DNA from: Fuerstiella sp.
GTDB taxonomy: Bacteria > Planctomycetota > Planctomycetia > Planctomycetales > Planctomycetaceae
Length of the DNA: 64,000 nucleotides
NCBI GenBank assembly: GCA_022447225.1
Contig: JAKVAZ010000004.1
Coordinates: 124,001 to 188,000 of the forward strand
Reading direction: 5' to 3'
In this document: in pieces, positions 58,870 to 64,000 of the stretch
Layout: each line of letters starts with the position of its first letter
Position numbering within the stretch: position 1 is the first letter of the stretch
Made by a program: the position numbers and the translations under genes
Notes under the pieces: generated by a model
Told to the model about the DNA's origin: nothing
Databases searched by the model: none
The model's input: only the letters and a program-made list of their open reading frames with translations

Positions 58870-59544
58870 ATGTCCAGTTCTGCCCCGGAAAACACGTCCA
58901 GTGCGCCAGTTGAATTTCAGCCAAATTGCACATGGAGGTTTCTACACTTCATCCTGACTCCGTTCTTTGCTTTGTGGGTACGAACACGTGTGGTTGGCCG
59001 GGAAAACCTCGACAGCTCGCAGGGTGGTTTGCTACTTCTGAACCATCAGAGTTTTGTTGATCCGATGGTCGCAAGTTTTGGCCTGCAGCGACCGATTTCA
59101 TATCTGGCACGCGACGGATTATTCCGAATTCCAGTTATCGGCTGGGTTCTCCGGCACACTTACGTTCAGTCGATTAGTCAGACAGCGTTTCGAGCCAGCA
59201 GCATTCGCAGTGCGGTGGACCGCATGCATCAGGGTTTTCTGGTCGGAATTTTTCCTGAAGGTGAACGCTCCTCAGGTGATGTCAAGAAATTCAAACGGGG
59301 ATTTTTGTCGCTCGTACGAAGAGTTGAGCTCCCGATCTATCCGGTTGGAATCTTCGGAACCGATCGTGTGATGCCGCGCGGATCCATATTTATCCGACCA
59401 GGAAAAGTAACCGTCGTTTTTGGAAAACCACTCTCCAAAGAGGAAATCAATCAGCTCCGCACCGGCAATGACGATCACCAACTCACCGAACTCATGCGCA
59501 AACGCGTAGCGGATTGCATTACCGAAGCCAAACAATGGCATTGA
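58870..59544 (+). CDS. 1-acyl-sn-glycerol-3-phosphate acyltransferase (PlsC-like)
   Basis: This 224-residue protein has the acyltransferase motifs: NHQSFVD (His59 to Asp64, the HX4D catalytic pair), then LARDGLFRIPVIGWVLRHT, FPEGERS (128-134) and IYPVGIFGTDRVMPRGS. PlsC-type enzymes acylate lysophosphatidate in phospholipid synthesis; other members acylate lipid A-like or ornithine lipids, so the exact substrate is not certain. One hydrophobic segment (about 24-38) likely anchors it to the inner membrane. It lies 123 bp downstream of recA. Confidence 0.9.
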   Translation: MSSSAPENTSSAPVEFQPNCTWRFLHFILTPFFALWVRTRVVGRENLDSSQGGLLLLNHQSFVDPMVASFGLQRPISYLARDGLFRIPVIGWVLRHTYVQSISQTAFRASSIRSAVDRMHQGFLVGIFPEGERSSGDVKKFKRGFLSLVRRVELPIYPVGIFGTDRVMPRGSIFIRPGKVTVVFGKPLSKEEINQLRTGNDDHQLTELMRKRVADCITEAKQWH

Positions 59545-59714
59545 CGTGTTAACAATCTCTTTTTTCGGATCAGGCTTGTTAGCCAGTCCATTAGCATCAG
59601 GTTCTCTTAATACCTGATTGCAGAACGATGTAACTCGAGGTCGTCATTCTCAGAATCAGCAACGGTGGCTAGACTTCCCGAATTCAAACCGCCGACTCGA
59701 TCAGGAACGTTTCT

Positions 59715-61067
59715 GTGACAACACGCATCCTGAGTATTTCCGGACTTCGCGGCGTCGTTGGTGATGGTCTTGATCCGGTTTATGTGGCCAAATTCGCCGG
59801 GGCGCTGGGAACTATGTTCAGCGGCGGAAAGATCGTTGTGGCTCGTGACGGAAGATCGACTGGCCCGGTAATATATCACGCTGCGGTTTCAGGTCTGTTG
59901 GCTGCCGGCTGCGAAGTCCTCGATGCCGGTATTTGCACAACACCAACCTGTGGAGTCCTCGTGCAGCATCTGAGTGCTGCCGGTGGTCTGCAGATCACGG
60001 CCAGCCACAATCCTATTGAATGGAACGGACTCAAACCCTTTGCACCCGACGGCTCAGTATTCAATCGTGATCTTGGACAGCAGTTGATTCAGATCCTTGA
60101 AGAAGAAGCAGTCGCCTGGAAAGACTGGTCAAACACGGGCAGTGTGGTGTCCATCAACGATCCGTCGGGGCCGCACATCCAACGCGTACTCCGGCTGGTC
60201 GATGGAGCCGCGATCCGTGAGCGTAAGTTCAAGGTGGTCATTGACTGCAACCACGGCAGTGGTGCGACATGTGGACCTCAGCTATTGGAACAGCTTGGCT
60301 GCGAAGTCGTTGTTTTGGGCGGAATTCCGGATGGACAATTCGAACATACTCCGGAACCGATCGAACAAAATCTCGGTGTCCTGTGTCAGACTGTCATTAC
60401 CCACCAGGCCGACGCAGGATTCGCCCAGGATCCGGATGCTGATCGCCTGGCAATTGTCGATAACACGGGCCGCTACATCGGCGAAGAACTGACACTTGCC
60501 CTGACAGCAGATCACGTCCTGTCAACCCGGAAAGGACCGGTGGTGGTCAATGGATCGACAAGTCGAGTCACTATGGATATCGCCGAACGACATCAGTGCC
60601 CGTTCCATCGCGCTTTCGTGGGGGAAGCCCATGTATGTGCGAAAATGCGGACGGTACGAGCAGTACTGGGCGGTGAAGGAAACGGAGGCGTGATCGAACC
60701 ACAAGTGGGATACGTTCGTGACAGCCTGATGAGTATGGCTTATATACTTGACGGGTTGACTTCCAGGCAGTGTACTCTGGAATCCTGGGCTGATGCCCTG
60801 CCCTGCTACACAATTGTCAAAGACAAGCTGGAATGTCCGCAGGAAGTGGTGGCCGATGCGTGCACCGCCCTGAAAGCATCGTTTGCAGATGCAGAAGCTC
60901 AGGACGGAGACGGACTCCGACTCGACTGGGATGATCGCTGGGTGCAGGTTCGTGCCAGCAATACAGAACCGGTCCTGCGGGTCATCGCAGAAGCTCCTGA
61001 AACCGACGACGCCAGAGCTCTGTGCCGCCGGGCCATGGAAATCGTGAAATCCACGGTGAAGGGATAA
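59715..61067 (+). CDS. glmM: Phosphoglucosamine mutase/phosphomannomutase
   Basis: This 450-residue alpha-D-phosphohexomutase starts at a GTG. Motifs are SGLRGVVGDGLDP, the catalytic phosphoserine loop TASHNPIEWNGLK, the metal loop DPDADRLAIVD, the sugar loop GGEGNGGVIEP and the phosphate loop RASNTEPVLRVIAEAP. The family interconverts hexose 6- and 1-phosphates. DPDADR rather than GDGDR in the metal loop makes it more like the archaeal-type GlmM and PMM/PGM enzymes than the classical bacterial GlmM, so glucosamine specificity is probable but not proven. proB follows 3 bp downstream, so they are likely co-transcribed. Confidence 0.85.
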   Translation: MTTRILSISGLRGVVGDGLDPVYVAKFAGALGTMFSGGKIVVARDGRSTGPVIYHAAVSGLLAAGCEVLDAGICTTPTCGVLVQHLSAAGGLQITASHNPIEWNGLKPFAPDGSVFNRDLGQQLIQILEEEAVAWKDWSNTGSVVSINDPSGPHIQRVLRLVDGAAIRERKFKVVIDCNHGSGATCGPQLLEQLGCEVVVLGGIPDGQFEHTPEPIEQNLGVLCQTVITHQADAGFAQDPDADRLAIVDNTGRYIGEELTLALTADHVLSTRKGPVVVNGSTSRVTMDIAERHQCPFHRAFVGEAHVCAKMRTVRAVLGGEGNGGVIEPQVGYVRDSLMSMAYILDGLTSRQCTLESWADALPCYTIVKDKLECPQEVVADACTALKASFADAEAQDGDGLRLDWDDRWVQVRASNTEPVLRVIAEAPETDDARALCRRAMEIVKSTVKG

Positions 61068-61070
61068 TGC

Positions 61071-62213
61071 ATGAACAGCTCCATGTGCCAGGACGTTTTT
61101 TCACATGCCCGCACGGTCGTTGTCAAAGTGGGTTCCAATGTCCTTGCGCGTGATGACGATCAACTGGATGAAGCCCGCATCCAGAATTTGAGCGAGCAAA
61201 TCGGACGCCTGCGGAAGACGGGACGAAACGTGATCGTCGTGAGTAGTGGGGCAGTCGCCGCCGGCATCGGAATCCTGGGGCTCAACGGACGTCCCCAGTC
61301 CTTGTCGCAACTCCAGGCAGCAGCAGCAGCCGGACAGCCTCAACTCATGACGGCATGGGAAAAACAGCTGTCGGCGGTCGGACATCGTGTGGCACAGATT
61401 CTGCTAACCGTCAACGATTTCCGAAACAGGCAACGATACCTTAATGTTCGGAATACAGTTCGCACACTTTTGAGCCTCGGTGTGGTTCCCATCGTCAATG
61501 AAAATGACACGGTCAGTGTCGAAGAAATTACTGTCGGTGATAATGATCAGCTTGCAGCCATGGTTGCAACTCTCGTCGAGGATCCTCTGCTGGTTATTCT
61601 TTCCGACGTCGAGGGACTACTCGGTAGTACTCCCGGTGATCCGGGCAGCGGCCTGATCCCCGTCGTCGAACAGCCTTCGGATGATCTGCAATCACTCGTG
61701 GCAGACGAAGTCAGCAGTCGCGGGACCGGCGGCATGCAGACAAAACTGAAAGCGATTGTTGCAGCATCAGGCATGGGTGAGTGTGTTATCCTGGCAAATG
61801 GTCGAACGCCACAGGTCCTCGATCAAATTTCTGACGGTCAGTCGACCGGAACGCTCTTCCTGGCATCCGGTGGTTCCGTTCCAGCATGGAAAAAATGGAT
61901 CGGCTATACGACTCAGCCCGCCGGAACATTGATTCTGGACGCTGGTGCGGAAAAGGCTGTCCGCAATCATGGCCGTTCACTGCTGGCGGTTGGGATCCAG
62001 CAGGTCGAAGGGGAATTCGAACAAGGTGCGTCCGTTGCCATGGCCGGTGGAGATGGAAACAGCTTTGGGCGCGGCCTCGCAAACTACTCGGCTACCGATA
62101 TTCGAATCATCGCTGGCGCAAGATCGGACCAAATCCCAGGTCTCCTCGGACACGTCCCGTACGGCGAAGTGATCCACCGCGACAATCTTGTGCTGATCAA
62201 CGTCAACCCCTGA
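61071..62213 (+). CDS. proB: Glutamate 5-kinase with PUA domain
   Basis: This 380-residue enzyme phosphorylates glutamate in the first step of proline synthesis. The amino-acid-kinase domain (about 1-265) shows VVVKVGSNVLARDDDQLD, VSSGAVAAGIGILG, NDTVSVEEITVGDNDQLAAM and GTGGMQTKLKAI. A PUA domain follows at about 285-375 (GTLILDAGAEKAVRNHGRSL and SLLAVGIQQVEG). Feedback inhibition by proline is the known control of this family. It begins 3 bp after the phosphohexomutase gene. No proA is adjacent. Confidence 0.95.
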   Translation: MNSSMCQDVFSHARTVVVKVGSNVLARDDDQLDEARIQNLSEQIGRLRKTGRNVIVVSSGAVAAGIGILGLNGRPQSLSQLQAAAAAGQPQLMTAWEKQLSAVGHRVAQILLTVNDFRNRQRYLNVRNTVRTLLSLGVVPIVNENDTVSVEEITVGDNDQLAAMVATLVEDPLLVILSDVEGLLGSTPGDPGSGLIPVVEQPSDDLQSLVADEVSSRGTGGMQTKLKAIVAASGMGECVILANGRTPQVLDQISDGQSTGTLFLASGGSVPAWKKWIGYTTQPAGTLILDAGAEKAVRNHGRSLLAVGIQQVEGEFEQGASVAMAGGDGNSFGRGLANYSATDIRIIAGARSDQIPGLLGHVPYGEVIHRDNLVLINVNP

Positions 62214-62424
62214 ATCTGAGTGTCGCTGTTCGGCAAAGCGTCAGAGGCGTTACAGGCTGTACGAAGATCACCACAAAACCTGTCAGCAGGTAATTTTCCG
62301 GCCAATTTGCACCTCTTGCCTGCCGCAACCAAATACCGATGCACTCTTGCAGTGTTCTTCCAGGACAACCGTAATTCATGCCGGGCGTCATCAGAACGCA
62401 AATCAATTTCAGGGGATTCCGGCA

Positions 62425-62580
62425 ATGCTGATAACCATCTTGTCCAGAATCTCATCCTGGATGTCGCAGATGGTCTACATTGTCGACAACCAGTTTTCCC
62501 GTATGCAGCCTGAACAGTATATGGTCGGCCTGACCGTCTGCATCTGTCTTGGGTATTTGTTACTCAGGGACCGCAACTGA
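62425..62580 (+). CDS. 51-residue membrane protein
   Basis: The ATG at 62425 has AGGGG upstream and starts a product with one or two hydrophobic segments, MLITILSRISSWMSQMVYIV and YMVGLTVCICLGYLLLRDRN. The short, basic C-terminus after a hydrophobic helix suggests a single-pass protein. It follows proB by 211 bp in the same direction. Function and family unknown, and its small size leaves real doubt. Confidence 0.45.
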   Translation: MLITILSRISSWMSQMVYIVDNQFSRMQPEQYMVGLTVCICLGYLLLRDRN

Positions 62581-62736
62581 ATCGAACGAAACAGTTCTGC
62601 CATTCCGACATGGTCCTGTCCCCGACTCACAAACTGATCACAGACAGCAGGGCTACCCGGAGATAATCTGCCTGAATTTCATTTTCAGGCCTCGCAGCTT
62701 TCGCACTGTGCCGGATCAGCAGGTCCGTTCAATGGT

Positions 62737-63567
62737 TTATTTTTCTGCCCAGAAATCGAGTACCCTGGCGGCGTCAAGGACTGGTTTCAGAACTTCAACA
62801 AAGGCCAGGTGGTCCGGATGATCCAGATAGATCCTGCGGTCATCTTCGGACTCAAATGTCACCATAAAACAATGGGTAAATCCGTCGGTTTTTTCTTCGG
62901 GACTGTTGTTGTTCCCCCATTCAAATCCTTTGATTTCGTCAATCTTTAAAGGCAGCGCCGCAAATGCTTCTTCCACCTGTTTGACACTTTCTTCAGTGGC
63001 CTCTTCGGTGAATCTGAAGAACACGGCGTGCTTCAGTTGTCGCTTCGGTGGATTCTCCAGTGACGTTCCCCAGTAATCGATCACAAAGGTGCGATCGTTT
63101 TTCCCGCGGAGAACGCTGCCAAATTCCTTATGGGCCGGATGTGGCAAATAGGCGGCCCGCCCGGCTTCGTCTTTGAACGTGAGCACAAAACAATGGGTGT
63201 AACCGTCGTCGAGTGACTCCGGGCTGTTATTGACGCCCCAAGAAAAGTCGATGATTTCTTGGATCTTCGAGGGAAGTTCCCGAAACGCTTCCACCACCCC
63301 TTTGATCGCTTCTTCGCTCGTTGATTCCCGAAACGAAAAAAAAACGGTGTGACGCAGTACCCGACCTGTCGGCACAGGTCCGACACTCATTTTCTTTGCG
63401 GGCGAATTCGATCCGTTGCTCATCATTTTTCCCGGAGAATCTTCTGTATCGAGAGTCAACGAACCGGATTCACTGCAGCCAGCACCTGCTGTCACAAGTG
63501 CAAAACAGGTCACCAAGTTCATCAAAAGTCTCGACCAAATAATATGGAAAACCTGAAAACGTGACAT
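62737..63567 (-). CDS. Lipoprotein with two Dabb (stress-responsive A/B barrel) domains
   Basis: From the ATG at 63567 the product has 276 residues, with a lipoprotein signal ending AGAGC (NLVTCFALVTAGAGC). Two tandem Dabb domains follow, the first with LRHTVFFSFRESTSEEAIKG and YTHCFVLTFKDEAGRAAYLP, the second with LKHAVFFRFTEEATEESVKQ and FTHCFMVTFESEDDRRIYLD. Each repeats the motif pattern SWGVNNSPE/EWGNNNSPE. Dabb domains are ferredoxin-like barrels found alone or in pairs in stress proteins and polyketide cyclases. An alternative start is at 63522. The frame is open to 63690, but those codons give no sensible signal. Confidence 0.9.
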   Translation of the reverse strand: MSRFQVFHIIWSRLLMNLVTCFALVTAGAGCSESGSLTLDTEDSPGKMMSNGSNSPAKKMSVGPVPTGRVLRHTVFFSFRESTSEEAIKGVVEAFRELPSKIQEIIDFSWGVNNSPESLDDGYTHCFVLTFKDEAGRAAYLPHPAHKEFGSVLRGKNDRTFVIDYWGTSLENPPKRQLKHAVFFRFTEEATEESVKQVEEAFAALPLKIDEIKGFEWGNNNSPEEKTDGFTHCFMVTFESEDDRRIYLDHPDHLAFVEVLKPVLDAARVLDFWAEK

Positions 63568-64000
63568 CCAGCAGATCCTGCCGTTAGCTCGTAAGAATAC
63601 CGGATAAAAAGGAACTGTTTTAAAGACTAATCTGTACGGCCGAATAAAGAAACTCGTGCGTCCTGCTGATATGAAACCGAGTAAGGGCATAAGAAAGTCG
63701 GCTCATCGTCCAACGGTCACCGGCGATGACTGAATTATTCAGGATCGTTCGAACGAAAACATGACTATCACATCACCTTGTGGAAAATGTTCACTGGGAC
63801 GTCCCCTTCTCCACGATAAATATGTGACAACACTGGCCGGAATTCTTCGAAATTCAAAGGACCGTCGAGAATCAGCCGAATCTGTGATCCCGCAGGATCT
63901 GGTTGATCAGGATTCTGTCGCCTGTTAGGATCAGTTAGTTGTCTTGGCTTTAGTTGACCGTTCGTTCGATACGGGTTGGGAGGTGAAGCGATGGCCTGTG
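63568..64000. other. Right-end region without a supported gene
   Basis: No complete frame, RNA gene or hairpin is evident. It should include the promoter of the Dabb lipoprotein gene and perhaps the start of a gene beyond the window. Confidence 0.5.

Noticed and set aside
1-64000. tRNA, rRNA, CRISPR, transposase, integrase or prophage genes
   Set aside because: I scanned for T-arm sequences, CRISPR-like spaced repeats and typical mobile-element proteins and found none that hold up.

Overview
This window looks like a chromosomal segment of a planctomycete, probably a marine member of the Planctomycetaceae in the broad sense. The evidence is a DUF1501 Tat-exported protein paired with a very large PSCyt1/DUF1549/DUF1553 protein, several PQQ-type beta-propeller proteins, a Hanks-type Ser/Thr kinase, DUF4432 and DUF2079 proteins, and loosely packed genes that mostly lack strong Shine-Dalgarno sites. 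I found no rRNA, tRNA, CRISPR array, integrase, transposase or prophage gene.

Layout. Positions 1-8010 (minus strand) are one gene train: a membrane-anchored protein, ExbB, ExbD, a Ser/Thr kinase fused to a second ExbD domain, a TPR/beta-propeller membrane protein, and a secreted helical-repeat protein cut by the window edge. Positions 8762-13581 hold the DUF1501 and PSCyt1 pair. Positions 13858-22161 carry nnrD, a DUF4432 protein, purA, a LuxR-type regulator that looks frameshifted, a small membrane protein and sucCD. A 1.8 kb stretch without a convincing gene follows, then a DUF2079 membrane protein. Positions 26062-30615 hold a very large secretin gene with a textbook ribosome binding site and intrinsic terminator. 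Its reading frame is broken by a Gly/Met-coding segment lying in inverted orientation between two perfect 65-bp inverted repeats.

Positions 31087-41682 contain small enzymes (a GGCT-fold protein, a hotdog thioesterase, a BshB1-type deacetylase) and many envelope or secreted proteins (a Cys-rich protein, two PQQ propellers in tandem, three small lipoproteins or membrane proteins). Positions 41790-49217 carry an FHA protein, rarA, a PAP2 phosphatase, a BON-like protein and mfd. Positions 49402-54910 carry an inverse-autotransporter-like barrel with a long beta-helix passenger, and a coiled-coil protein. Positions 55299-62213 are a plus-strand run of core genes: ispG, a GlsB/YeaQ-type membrane protein, recA, a PlsC-type acyltransferase, a phosphohexomutase and proB. 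A double-Dabb lipoprotein ends the window.

Most novel candidates: (1) the ExbB/ExbD/kinase-ExbD/propeller train, which physically joins an apparently active cytoplasmic kinase to a proton-motive-force channel subunit; (2) the inverted segment inside the secretin gene, which is either a phase-variation device, a rearranged allele or an assembly artefact.
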